Shown here: positions 1 through 7,293 of the stretch, in pieces | Layout: every line of letters starts with the position of its first letter | Position numbering within the stretch: position 1 is the first letter of the stretch | Assembly: GCA_937875395.1 (NCBI GenBank) | Contig: CALNCU010000024.1 | Location: forward strand, 1-19,718 | Length of the DNA: 19,718 nucleotides | Source of the DNA: an uncultured Armatimonadota bacterium | GTDB lineage: Bacteria; Armatimonadota; UBA5829; DTJY01 | Direction: 5' to 3' | The notes under the pieces: model-generated | Databases searched by the model: none | The model's input: the letters and a program-made list of their open reading frames with translations, nothing else | Told to the model about the DNA's origin: nothing | Position numbers and translations under genes: made by a program

Positions 1-257
1 GCTTCGGCAGCGGCGTGCCAAGGCACTCTGCGACCGAAGTATCCTCCCCGGGGGTTGATGCACCTTACTTTGGCAGCGATGCCTGCGGTTCTGCGACCGG
101 AGTATCGGCCCCGTGGGTTGGATGTACCTTGCTTTGGCAGCGGCGTGCTTCGCTCTGCGACCGAAGTATTATCCCGGGGGTGGTATCCCTTGCTTCGGCA
201 GCGGCGCCTCCGGCTCATAGGCCAAAGTACCAACAACCATTATTATTTGGCGAGCCG
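1..257. repeat. Degenerate palindromic intergenic repeat array (4 units)
   Basis: Four diverged copies begin near 1, 67, 131 and 192, with periods of about 66, 64 and 61 bases. Each opens with a (G/A)CTT(C/T)GGCAGCG box. The first three then carry TCTGCGACCG(A/G)AGTAT about 25 bases later and a C/G-rich CCCGGGGG-type tail; the fourth decays after its first half. The opening CTTCGG pairs with the closing CCGAAG, so each unit can fold as a hairpin. The last unit runs into a larger imperfect hairpin (CGGCTC 211-216 with GAGCCG 252-257, CCAAA 222-226 with TTTGG 246-250). The family recurs at 13764-13930. The array lies downstream of the leftward gene ending at 347 and may continue past the window edge. 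Reading frames through it are repeat-derived and have no gene features. Confidence 0.85.
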
Positions 258-300
258 CTAGGGGTATTATAATCCGGCCATGGGCAGCTGTCAAATAGAG

Positions 301-330
301 GCCGGATGCTCTGGCTGCAGAACATCCGGC
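301..330 (-). terminator. Hairpin downstream of thiamine-binding gene, possible terminator
   Basis: GCCGGATG (301-308) and CATCCGGC (323-330) form a perfect 8-bp stem. Inside it TCTG (310-313) pairs with CAGA (318-321), giving a long, nearly continuous hairpin. It lies 17 bases past the end of the leftward gene that stops at 347. On the minus strand it is followed by CTCTATTTG, a poor U-tract, so termination may be weak or Rho-assisted. The position and stem strength support the call; the weak T-run argues against it. Confidence 0.5.
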
Positions 331-346
331 TTCTCTTAAAAAGGTA

Positions 347-631
347 CTAACTGTAATCTTCCATCTCTTCTTCTATAGAGATACCGCCCTTTTTCTCATC
401 AATCCTGATATCCGTGACCACCCTGTCCACGCCCTTGTCAAGCACGGCCTGATGAGCATGCTTTATGGCATCAAACACGCGGTCAAGATCGCCCTCCAGA
501 ATGGTGCCTACGGGCCCCACCTCATAGTTTAAGCCGGACTTATCTATCTCTTCTACTGCTACATCTATGAAAGGCTTTAGTTCGCCTTCTACCATGGGAG
601 TTACGCTGAATTCTGCAAGTACTTCGGGCAT
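347..631 (-). CDS. MTH1187/YqgV-type thiamine-binding protein
   Basis: Small 94-residue protein of the UPF0045 / MTH1187 family (Pfam thiamine_BP), which adopts a ferredoxin-like fold. Some members have been linked to binding thiamine or its HMP moiety, but the cellular role is poorly defined. Supporting features are the N-terminal AEFSVTPM strand, the GLNYEVGPVGTILEGD segment and the VVTDIRIDEKKGG C-terminal strand, at the family's usual length. I chose the ATG at 631 because GGAGG lies 8 bases upstream; a TTG at 646 is in frame but lacks a Shine-Dalgarno. A 12-bp palindrome (642-653) overlaps that ribosome site. The gene is last in the leftward block, 71 bases after the transpeptidase. No TPP-riboswitch core is visible upstream. 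Confidence 0.85.
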   Translation of the reverse strand: MPEVLAEFSVTPMVEGELKPFIDVAVEEIDKSGLNYEVGPVGTILEGDLDRVFDAIKHAHQAVLDKGVDRVVTDIRIDEKKGGISIEEEMEDYS

Positions 632-702
632 GGTTTCTACCTCCAACGTTGGAATAAGGAGTTTTCTGCAAAAGAGATACCCAATTGGAGTGGAAACAAT
701 GC

Positions 703-1476
703 TTATCCGCCCGGGCCAATCACTTCTACCCGCGTTCCAACCGGAGTAATAAGGTAGAGTTTGCGGGCATCATGCCATGTGAGCCGGTTGCATCCGTGGG
801 AGGCCGGACGCCCCAGCAATGGGTAGTAACGCAGGCTGGTGGCGTGGATAAAGTGCCCCCTGTTATAGTTTAAGGCCCAGGGCATGGCAACATTGTAGCT
901 TGATGACCAGTAGCTAGGATACTTTTTTACTACCTTAAAGACCCCGGCATGATCGTGCGGCTTGGCTATGTGCCTGCCCGGCGGCAGGAAGGTGTGGTTC
1001 ATGGAAGAGCTTACCGCACAGCACCAGGTTATAACCCCTTGTTTTTGAACGTACAGGCGCTGATTTATCTTTTGATGCAGATCAAGATAAACGCCGTCTG
1101 CTCCTCTTTTTGCCATAACACGGGGCCTGAACCGGCATCTCCGTTTATGCAGGCCCACCTCCACCCCGTTTGCATTGAACTCCTTTATTCGCAGCGTAAA
1201 GGCTATGGCATCTATCCAGGGCATACGGAAGGGGATGCTCTGCACGCCGGATGCCTCTTTATCTGCAACCGGGATTTGGAATGCGCCCCTGGGGCTTATT
1301 CCAAGGGGGGTCCGCTCTCCGCTTAAGATAACCTTAACGCAGGCCGCATCCGGCGAGCCTTCCCAGGCGACGGTATAGGTTTCTCCTTCAACAAACTCCG
1401 TGCCGTCAACTGCAAAGAGGGGCGTGCAGGCTGCAATAAATATTATAATTAGGGCGCATATCCAAAATTTTTGCAT
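703..1476 (-). CDS. L,D-transpeptidase (YkuD domain), exported, possible lipoprotein
   Basis: A 257-residue exported enzyme. The C-terminal half has the YkuD catalytic signature: an upstream His (GHFIHATS, about residue 209) and GRPASHGCNRL with the nucleophile Cys near residue 228. Family members make 3-3 peptidoglycan cross-links or attach proteins or polymers to the wall, acting outside the membrane. The N-terminus is a signal peptide (basic MQK, then hydrophobic CALIIIFIAAC); IAAC fits a lipobox, so it may be a lipoprotein anchored at Cys17. The ATG at 1476 has AAGGAG upstream. Asn after the catalytic Cys is unusual, since most family members have Ile or Val there. It lies 94 bases after the last glycosyltransferase, so it may share that transcript. 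Confidence 0.85.
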   Translation of the reverse strand: MQKFWICALIIIFIAACTPLFAVDGTEFVEGETYTVAWEGSPDAACVKVILSGERTPLGISPRGAFQIPVADKEASGVQSIPFRMPWIDAIAFTLRIKEFNANGVEVGLHKRRCRFRPRVMAKRGADGVYLDLHQKINQRLYVQKQGVITWCCAVSSSMNHTFLPPGRHIAKPHDHAGVFKVVKKYPSYWSSSYNVAMPWALNYNRGHFIHATSLRYYPLLGRPASHGCNRLTWHDARKLYLITPVGTRVEVIGPGG

Positions 1477-1570
1477 AATCCGGCTCCTTACAGCAGGACA
1501 TATTCCGTTTACCCGTGCCGGTTATGCCGGAAACTGCAACTTGTACGGAGAGGAAATTTATGGGGAGATT

Positions 1571-2683
1571 TTATCTGCCGGCCGCTTCCATATAGGTTTT
1601 AAAGATTTTTTCAGCCGTGTATTTCCAGGAGAAAAGGGAGGCTCTGTCTATCCCTTTTTGAGAGAGGTTTTCTCTTAATTCTTTGTCAAGGAGTACGCGG
1701 GATATGCCTTCTGCCAATGCCTCCGTGCTGTAAGGGTCTACCATAATTCCGGCATCACCTACTACTTCGGGCAGGGAGGTCTTGTTGCCGGTTACCACGG
1801 GGGTTCCGCAGGCCATGGCCTCAAGCGGGGGCAGCCCGAATCCTTCATAAACGGAAGGGTAGGCAAAGAGGTCTGCGGCGCTGTAGAGGATGGGCAGGTC
1901 TTCATAGGGCACGTAACCGGTAAAGACTACATCTGCCCCTATGCCAAGGTTTGTAATAAGCTCACCTATCTCTGATGCCCGCCACCCGTATTTTCCAACA
2001 ATCACCAGCTTATGCGGGAATCTGCCGGTGGATTTTACGTTTTTGAACGCATGAAGGAGCCTGGGCAGGTTCTTCCTGGGCTGAATCACTCCAAGGGTGA
2101 GTATAAACGGGTACCTTAGGCCATACTTCTCTGCCGCCGTATCCTGGGCGGTAGCCTTGTTCACAGGTTTAAACTGCGTATCTGCAGCCAGCGGAGTCAC
2201 AACCACTCGTTCCGGTTGAACCTTGTAGAGCTCTACTATCTCTTTTTTTGTGAACTCTGATACGGTGAGTATGCGCGCAGCTTTTTTGCTGCCGAGCCTG
2301 GTCCCCCAGTCCAGTATAAGCCGGTCTTTAAGCCTGAAGAACTGCGGGTAGCGTTTAAAGGAGACATCGTGCACGGTATCTACCACCGGACACGGCAGAG
2401 AGGGGGGCACCGTGTACTGAACATGCGCCAGGTCTACCTTGTCTCTGGCCAGGGCGGCAGGGAAAGCGAAGATGCTCCAAAGCCGATCTGACGGCGCGTT
2501 AAGTATGCGCAGGGTGTAGTTTTTGCATGCAGGCATCTCCGGTACAGGATGCCTGCCGTTAAGATAGATAATAAACTCTACAGACGGGTCTGCCCCGGCA
2601 AGTTCGCCGATTATCCCTCGCCAGTAGGTGGAATCCCCCGTGGACTGTAACTGCACAGGCCGGGCATCTATTCCTACTCGCAT
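1571..2683 (-). CDS. Glycosyltransferase family 4 (GT-B), surface-glycan cluster
   Basis: 370-residue GT-B retaining glycosyltransferase. The N-terminal acceptor half starts MRVGIDARPVQ and contains the VVDTVHDVSF strand. The C-terminal donor half contains FILTLGVIQPRKNLPRLL, then YEGFGLPPLEAMACGTPVV, which carries the E-x7-E nucleotide-sugar motif, then SLPEVVGDAGIMVDP. The substrate cannot be read from sequence; mannosyl- and rhamnosyltransferases of this type are common in O-antigen clusters. Its ATG shares one base with the preceding gene's TAA (TAATG), so translation is probably coupled. It is the last of three consecutive glycosyltransferases transcribed with the ABC exporter, which suggests it adds a sugar to the exported glycan at the cytoplasmic membrane face. 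Confidence 0.93.
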   Translation of the reverse strand: MRVGIDARPVQLQSTGDSTYWRGIIGELAGADPSVEFIIYLNGRHPVPEMPACKNYTLRILNAPSDRLWSIFAFPAALARDKVDLAHVQYTVPPSLPCPVVDTVHDVSFKRYPQFFRLKDRLILDWGTRLGSKKAARILTVSEFTKKEIVELYKVQPERVVVTPLAADTQFKPVNKATAQDTAAEKYGLRYPFILTLGVIQPRKNLPRLLHAFKNVKSTGRFPHKLVIVGKYGWRASEIGELITNLGIGADVVFTGYVPYEDLPILYSAADLFAYPSVYEGFGLPPLEAMACGTPVVTGNKTSLPEVVGDAGIMVDPYSTEALAEGISRVLLDKELRENLSQKGIDRASLFSWKYTAEKIFKTYMEAAGR

Positions 2684-3753
2684 TATTTGTCTATCTCCTC
2701 ATATACTTTGCCGGTCTTTGCGGCTGCCCATTCTACGGACCAGTTCCGCGCGTATGCACTTGAGGCATCCCGGGCGGCGCGGAGGCGTTCTTCATCTCCC
2801 AGGAGTTCGTTAACTTTACATGCCAGGTCCTCCGGGTTGCCGGGCCTGCAAAGGGTGAGGCACGGAGTCCGGGCGTTTATCTCCTGCATAAGCGGCAGGT
2901 CTGAGGCAACTACGGGCTTCCCGCAGGCTACTGATTTTAAGATGCTGCCGGAATTGCTTGCGCTGGTGAACGGCGAAATTACAACGTCCGTCGCGGCCAT
3001 AACCACGGGGACTTTATCGTCCGGCAGATAACCGGTGACTCTAATTTTATCTTCAAGGCCGGAGGTACGTACCTGCTCAATAATGCTCTCCGGGAAACCG
3101 GATTTGTCTACAGGATGGGCTCCTCCGGCAAAGAGAAGTACGGTATCCTTATCAAAATATCTTGCGGCGTCAATTGCAACGGAGTGGCCCTTGCGCCTGA
3201 CTATAAACCCGAAGAGCGTAACGGCTCTTTTGCCGGGAATGCCCAGCTCTGCCTTTGCATCCTCGGCAGAGATTGCGCGCGGAGCAGGCTGGGGCGCGCC
3301 TTCCGGTATTATGCGAATTATTCCCGGGTTTATGCCCAGTCCAGCAAGCTTGTCATGATACTCCTTTGAATGGGTTATCAGCCTTTGCACATTCCTGCCT
3401 GCCAGAATCCGCCGGTTGAAAAGGCGTTTGTAGATGCGTATGTGCGGTTTGTCCGTCTCGCCCAGGTCAAGGTCGTGGACGGTTACAATGGCGGGAACCT
3501 TTATGTTGCTAAGAAGGCTGTAGAACCAGTTACGATGGACGGCCATGCCTCCAAAGAAGGAGTACTGGTGCTGAATGTGGGCCGCATCAGAATCGTTGAG
3601 CCGCCGGACTAGTTCCGGCACGGACTGCGCTGTGCATCCGTCCAGGCTTACAACATCTACCCTATGCGTCTTCCTAAGCTCCCCAACAAGCGAGCGGGAA
3701 TATTGTGCCACCCCGCAGGGGACATCCCAGCTGGAGGCATACGCCACCCTCAT
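2683..3753 (-). CDS. Glycosyltransferase family 4-like (GT-B) with degenerate donor motif
   Basis: 356-residue GT-B enzyme. MRVAYASSWDVPCGVAQYSRSL is a typical glycine-rich N-terminal loop of the family. An acceptor-side VTVHDLD strand, a donor-domain strand around AVTLFGFIVRRKGHS and the late SVACGKPVVASDLPLMQEI segment complete the fold. Where most members have E-x7-E, this protein reads SNSGSILKSVACGKPVV with neither glutamate. That pattern exists in some GT4 subgroups, but it makes donor specificity uncertain. The start overlaps the upstream GT2 stop by four bases (ATGA) and the stop overlaps the next start by one. The substrate is unknown; a role in assembling the surface glycan is inferred from the cluster. 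Confidence 0.9.
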   Translation of the reverse strand: MRVAYASSWDVPCGVAQYSRSLVGELRKTHRVDVVSLDGCTAQSVPELVRRLNDSDAAHIQHQYSFFGGMAVHRNWFYSLLSNIKVPAIVTVHDLDLGETDKPHIRIYKRLFNRRILAGRNVQRLITHSKEYHDKLAGLGINPGIIRIIPEGAPQPAPRAISAEDAKAELGIPGKRAVTLFGFIVRRKGHSVAIDAARYFDKDTVLLFAGGAHPVDKSGFPESIIEQVRTSGLEDKIRVTGYLPDDKVPVVMAATDVVISPFTSASNSGSILKSVACGKPVVASDLPLMQEINARTPCLTLCRPGNPEDLACKVNELLGDEERLRAARDASSAYARNWSVEWAAAKTGKVYEEIDK

Positions 3754-4604
3754 TTTAATCTTCCCTTTAAGGCATATTTTACATGCAACAACAGCAGCAG
3801 CACTCCCGATACTGCGCGCAGTGTTGCGGCTTGCAGGAATCCATGGTGCTTTCTATAGTATAAGTACTGGCTTCTAAATGCAATGTGGCTGGTGGCGAGC
3901 CCGGCTTTCCTGGAACCCTGCGCCCAGTGGTGTATCACTTCCGCTTCCGGCAGGTACCATACGGTAAACCCGGCATCCTTGAAGCGGCGGCACCAATCCA
4001 CCTCTTCATAGTACATGAAGAACCGTTCGTCCAGCATGCCCACTTTATCTATTGCCGCGCGCCGGACAAGCATGCACGCGCCGCTTACCTCGTCTACCTG
4101 CGCCCTGGTATCAAAATCCCTACGGCCCCATTCCATCTCCGGAACAAGCGTTACTGCCAGTTTGTGCAGTTTAACCATGGCGAGGAGTTCCCTATAGATC
4201 CGGGTGAACCTCCGCCCGTTTTTTTGAAGGCTGCCGTCCGTGTTCAAAAGCTTGGGGCCTATGACGGCGGCATCCGGGTGAGATTCGGCAAAGTCAAACA
4301 TGGCCTGCACAGAGCCGGGCAAAAGCTCTGCATCCGGGTTAAGGAGCAGGATATACCGCCCGGAAGCCTTTTGAATACCAATGTTGTTGCCTGTGGTGAA
4401 CCCTGTATTGGTGGCGCTCCTCATGAGTACGGCATCCGGAAATTCATTTGCAACCATATCTGCGCTGCCGTCGCTTGAAGCATTGTCTACTACCAGCACT
4501 TCAAAATCAACCGGGGGTGCGGTGGCATAGATAGATTGAAGGCACTCGCGGAGCAGCTCGCAGGTGTTCCAGTTGACTATTATTATGGAAATATCCGGTC
4601 TCAT
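3750..4604 (-). CDS. Glycosyltransferase family 2 (rhamnosyltransferase-like)
   Basis: 284-residue inverting GT-A enzyme. ISIIIVNWNTCELLRECLQSIY and EVLVVDNASSDGSADMV form the nucleotide-binding start. NTGFTTGNNIGI and YILLLNPDAEL supply the DxD-type metal site (DAE). DEVSGACMLVRRAAIDKVGMLDERFFMYYEEVDWCRR is the acceptor-side signature shared by many dTDP-rhamnosyl and related transferases. A single C-terminal hydrophobic stretch (VSGVLLLLLHVKYAL) probably attaches it to the membrane. Four-base ATGA overlaps on both sides place it firmly in the operon. Sugar specificity is not determinable from sequence. Confidence 0.93.
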   Translation of the reverse strand: MRPDISIIIVNWNTCELLRECLQSIYATAPPVDFEVLVVDNASSDGSADMVANEFPDAVLMRSATNTGFTTGNNIGIQKASGRYILLLNPDAELLPGSVQAMFDFAESHPDAAVIGPKLLNTDGSLQKNGRRFTRIYRELLAMVKLHKLAVTLVPEMEWGRRDFDTRAQVDEVSGACMLVRRAAIDKVGMLDERFFMYYEEVDWCRRFKDAGFTVWYLPEAEVIHHWAQGSRKAGLATSHIAFRSQYLYYRKHHGFLQAATLRAVSGVLLLLLHVKYALKGRLK

Positions 4605-5446
4605 GCGGCAGGCCGCCTTTTGGAGGAAGATTTTTGGGCGATGACAATGGCATTATCTCCCAGATTCAGCGGCCCTGCAACACCAATGGCGGTCTTTAGT
4701 GCCAGCCGTCTAAATAAAGAACCTACGGAAGTGTTATACTGCAGCGTTGTGTTCTTTTTTGCTGCTATCTCCAGCCCGTTCTTTAACAGCAGGTTGGCAA
4801 TGGAATTGCTTGTTAACTGCCAGACATGCTCGCATGGCCTTATACCCTCCCACTTGGTTCTACGGAGCCGCCTCATAAGGCCGTTATAGTCCGGAGATGC
4901 TATAGCCAGCACGCCACTATCCTTTAAGAGATGAATAGCAGCATTTAGAACAAAATTGGGGTCTGGTAGATGTTCAAGCACATGGTTCATGGTTATTATA
5001 TCAAATGTTTCTAAACCCAGCCGTTCATCCGGGAAGAACCCTATTAAGGGGTTCAATCCAAAAATTTGTTGCGCATACTTAGTAGATGAATTTGTGGGAT
5101 CGATTCCAGTAATATCATAACCAATCTCTTGGGCTAGTTTCAGCAGGCCCATTCCGCAGCCTATATCAAGCAACCTGCCGCCCGGTTTAAACCTGCCTGC
5201 AAGGCAGAGCAACTCGCGGGCCAGCCTGAAATGTCCATCGGCAGGATCAGAGTATACATTCTCCATGACCGTAACCGTTTCCGAATTTCCCGTATTATCA
5301 GTCTCTGGCTCATAAAGCGGCATTGGTAGAGTTCTGATGATACATTTGTTGATGCATTGCGACAGCCCAAAGTCGCTTGTCTGTGCAACTATGCTCCATG
5401 AGTCAGACCCGCAGATTGGGCAAGTCATCCCAAAATCATCCGGCAT
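4601..5446 (-). CDS. Class I SAM-dependent methyltransferase with N-terminal Cys motif
   Basis: 281-residue Rossmann-fold methyltransferase. Motif I is LLDIGCGMGLLK (about residues 92-103), followed by the acidic GIDP loop, FDIITMNHVLEHLPDP and SGVLAIASPDYN. The N-terminus has CPICGS and a later CINKC pair, suggesting a small zinc-binding knuckle as in many sugar or natural-product methyltransferases. I chose the ATG at 5446 because GGGGAG sits 7 bases upstream. That gives an 11-base overlap with the ATPase stop; an in-frame ATG at 5496 region is further inside the ATPase and an ATG at 5428 lacks a good ribosome site. In ABC-dependent O-antigen systems a methyltransferase often modifies or caps the glycan chain; that role is inferred from position only. 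Confidence 0.88.
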   Translation of the reverse strand: MPDDFGMTCPICGSDSWSIVAQTSDFGLSQCINKCIIRTLPMPLYEPETDNTGNSETVTVMENVYSDPADGHFRLARELLCLAGRFKPGGRLLDIGCGMGLLKLAQEIGYDITGIDPTNSSTKYAQQIFGLNPLIGFFPDERLGLETFDIITMNHVLEHLPDPNFVLNAAIHLLKDSGVLAIASPDYNGLMRRLRRTKWEGIRPCEHVWQLTSNSIANLLLKNGLEIAAKKNTTLQYNTSVGSLFRRLALKTAIGVAGPLNLGDNAIVIAQKSSSKRRPAA

Positions 5447-6209
5447 TTGAAAGCTCCCCGGGGCTCCCGTATGCTGAGATATAGGCATCCAGCACATTCC
5501 CTACATCCCCATCCATCCTGATCCTTCCATGCTCCATCCATATGGCTCGGGTTGCCACTCTTCTTACGGCTTCCAGATCATGCGATACAAAGATTATCGT
5601 CTTCCCCTTCTGCTGAATCTCTTTCACCTTGGCGTAACATTTCTGCTGGAAGGCCTCATCACCTACGGCAAGCACTTCATCAACCAGCATTATATCCGGG
5701 TCTGTCTGTATAGCTATTGAAAAGCCAAGACGCATCATCATTCCGTTGGAATAAGTGCGTATGGGTGCATCTATAAACTGGTGCAGTTCCGCAAAGTCCA
5801 CAATATCATCAAGACATCTTTTAAGTTCACGCCGGCTTAATCCCAGTATGGCGCCGTTCAGGTAGATATTCTCTACTCCCGTAAGGTCCGGGTGGAACCC
5901 GGCGCCCAGATCAAGGAGCGTAGACAGCCTGCCGTTTATGCTTATGCTTCCGCTTGTAGGCTTGTATACTCTTGCCAACACTCCAAGAAGCGTACTCTTA
6001 CCGGAGCCGTTTTTGCCGGTGATGGCCAGCGTCTCTCCCTTGGCAACATTAAACCTTACATTGCGGAGAGCTTCAACCTTTTCGCTGCCGCTTTTATTAA
6101 GAAGCATGAACAGCCCTTTAAGAGTGCCCGGCCTGCCGTGCGAAAGGATAAAAGATTTGCACAGGTCATGCACAGAGACCGCATAATCGGATTTAAAGTC
6201 TTTCTGCAA
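5436..6209 (-). CDS. ABC transporter ATPase, polysaccharide/teichoic-acid export type (Wzt/TagH-like)
   Basis: About 257 residues. Walker A is GKNGSGKST (65-73), the signature is YSNGMMMRLGF (153-163), Walker B is IMLVDE (173-178) and the switch His is in FVSHD (about 210). VENIYLNGAILGLSR and LDLGAGFHPDLTG are hallmarks of Wzt/TagH/RfbE exporters. It would drive flipping of a lipid-linked glycan with the adjacent permease. There is no extra C-terminal carbohydrate-binding domain, unlike E. coli O9a Wzt, so export probably does not need a capped end recognised by Wzt. I favour a TTG start at 6209, preceded by AGGA at 9 bases; ATG codons at 6239 and 6293 are in frame but extend further into the permease and have weaker ribosome sites. 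Confidence 0.9.
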   Translation of the reverse strand: MQKDFKSDYAVSVHDLCKSFILSHGRPGTLKGLFMLLNKSGSEKVEALRNVRFNVAKGETLAITGKNGSGKSTLLGVLARVYKPTSGSISINGRLSTLLDLGAGFHPDLTGVENIYLNGAILGLSRRELKRCLDDIVDFAELHQFIDAPIRTYSNGMMMRLGFSIAIQTDPDIMLVDEVLAVGDEAFQQKCYAKVKEIQQKGKTIIFVSHDLEAVRRVATRAIWMEHGRIRMDGDVGNVLDAYISAYGSPGELSNAG

Positions 6210-7038
6210 ATTTCCACTTCCTGCTGTTAAAAAACGCATATCCGGCAATAAAAATAATAAGAGATGTGAGCGCAGCCAAACCCAGGTAGGCATAGCTTAA
6301 AGGTATATCATGAATTGCCGGAGCTGTTGAAGTAGCAGCCACGTTAAACGGCGGCAGCAAAATTTTTCTATACGTTGTAATTAGATATGCCAGCGGATTC
6401 CAGTAGAACAATTTAAGAACCAAGGGCCTGTAAGCTGCAGGAATACTGGAGCCTTTAACAGTCTCTATCAGATAAAAGATAGGCAGAGTGAAGAGCAGCA
6501 GGTTAAGAAGCACCGTTGCCATATATTTGATATCTTCATAAAAAACGTTAAGGCTGGCAACAAAGAACGCTACTCCCATATTGAGCAAAAACTGTATGCA
6601 AACAACAACGGGCAGCAGAACCCATGTTGCAAGTATGGGAGTCCCCAGCACAAGCAGATATACAAAGAAGACCAGCAGCGCCAGAATAAAGTGAATAAGG
6701 TTTGAGATAACTATGGATATAGGGAGTATCTCTCTTGGAAAATATGTCTTCTTTACCAAGTTGGCATGATAAATCACGGCAGAGCTTGCATCCAGCACGG
6801 ACATTTGAAAGAACGTCCAGGGAAGAAAGGCGCAGAGAAGGTAGGCTGAATAGTTGGGAACGTTGTAGCGCATTATCCCTTTAAATGCAAAAGTAATTAC
6901 GGCTACCTGTAAGAGCGGGTTTAAAAGCGACCAGAAAAACCCCATAACGGAGTTCTTATACCTAACCTTTATATCACGCACTACAAGATTAACCAGCAGC
7001 TCACGATATCTGATAGTTTCCTTTAGTTCGTTAAGCAC
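6193..7038 (-). CDS. ABC-2 type permease, polysaccharide export (Wzm/TagG-like)
   Basis: Integral membrane permease of about 281 residues with six hydrophobic segments. The family signature YRELLVNLVVRDIKVRYKNS, leading into MGFFWSLLNPLLQV, sits at the N-terminus; LPWTFFQMSVLDAS and WNPLAYLITTYR are also typical. With the adjacent ATPase it would export an undecaprenyl-linked glycan. The longest frame starts with TTG at 7110, which has only GGG immediately before it. I chose the in-frame GTG at 7038 because AAGAGG lies 6 bases upstream and the shorter protein matches the family start. It is the first gene after the promoter at 7189-7217 and overlaps the ATPase start by 17 bases. Confidence 0.88.
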   Translation of the reverse strand: MLNELKETIRYRELLVNLVVRDIKVRYKNSVMGFFWSLLNPLLQVAVITFAFKGIMRYNVPNYSAYLLCAFLPWTFFQMSVLDASSAVIYHANLVKKTYFPREILPISIVISNLIHFILALLVFFVYLLVLGTPILATWVLLPVVVCIQFLLNMGVAFFVASLNVFYEDIKYMATVLLNLLLFTLPIFYLIETVKGSSIPAAYRPLVLKLFYWNPLAYLITTYRKILLPPFNVAATSTAPAIHDIPLSYAYLGLAALTSLIIFIAGYAFFNSRKWKFAERL

Positions 7039-7188
7039 TTTCTGCCTCTTGGTTAACTTACTCTCGCCCCACGGCCCTGGTAATCCATCTATTTCCCGGG
7101 AAAGAAACAACCCAAAGATGAATGTTAAACAATGTTATGATATGAATAAACTAATAAGTACAATTACTTAAGAATCAACTACAGACAT

Positions 7189-7217
7189 AGTATAGCTCTG
7201 CCCCCGCTAATTGTCAA
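7189..7217 (-). promoter_or_regulatory. Sigma-70 promoter for the glycan export operon
   Basis: On the minus strand TTGACA (7217-7212) and TATACT (7194-7189) are separated by exactly 17 bases, a near-perfect primary-sigma promoter. Transcription would start near 7182, leaving an AT-rich leader of roughly 70-145 bases depending on which permease start is used. It lies between the end of trmFO and the permease and so lets the glycan cluster be expressed independently of trmFO. Confidence 0.8.
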
Positions 7218-7293
7218 CCAGAGCCCTCGCCAGTTACTGCTCGGTGATTATGCTCCATGCGTATAATAAAATACAGCACAACATGCACCGTGC

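Noticed and set aside
1..272. Open frames through the left repeat array (85 and 68 residues)
   Set aside because: They follow the repeat units, have no ribosome site and no recognisable domain; the repeat structure explains the lack of stops.
247..273. Rightward promoter (TTGGCG and TATAAT) just before the 301-330 hairpin
   Set aside because: The spacing is only 15 bases, the -35 is poor and no gene follows on that strand.
632..702. TPP riboswitch ahead of the thiamine-binding gene
   Set aside because: The 71-base gap is too short and lacks the conserved thi-box CUGAGA and ACCUGA-type segments.
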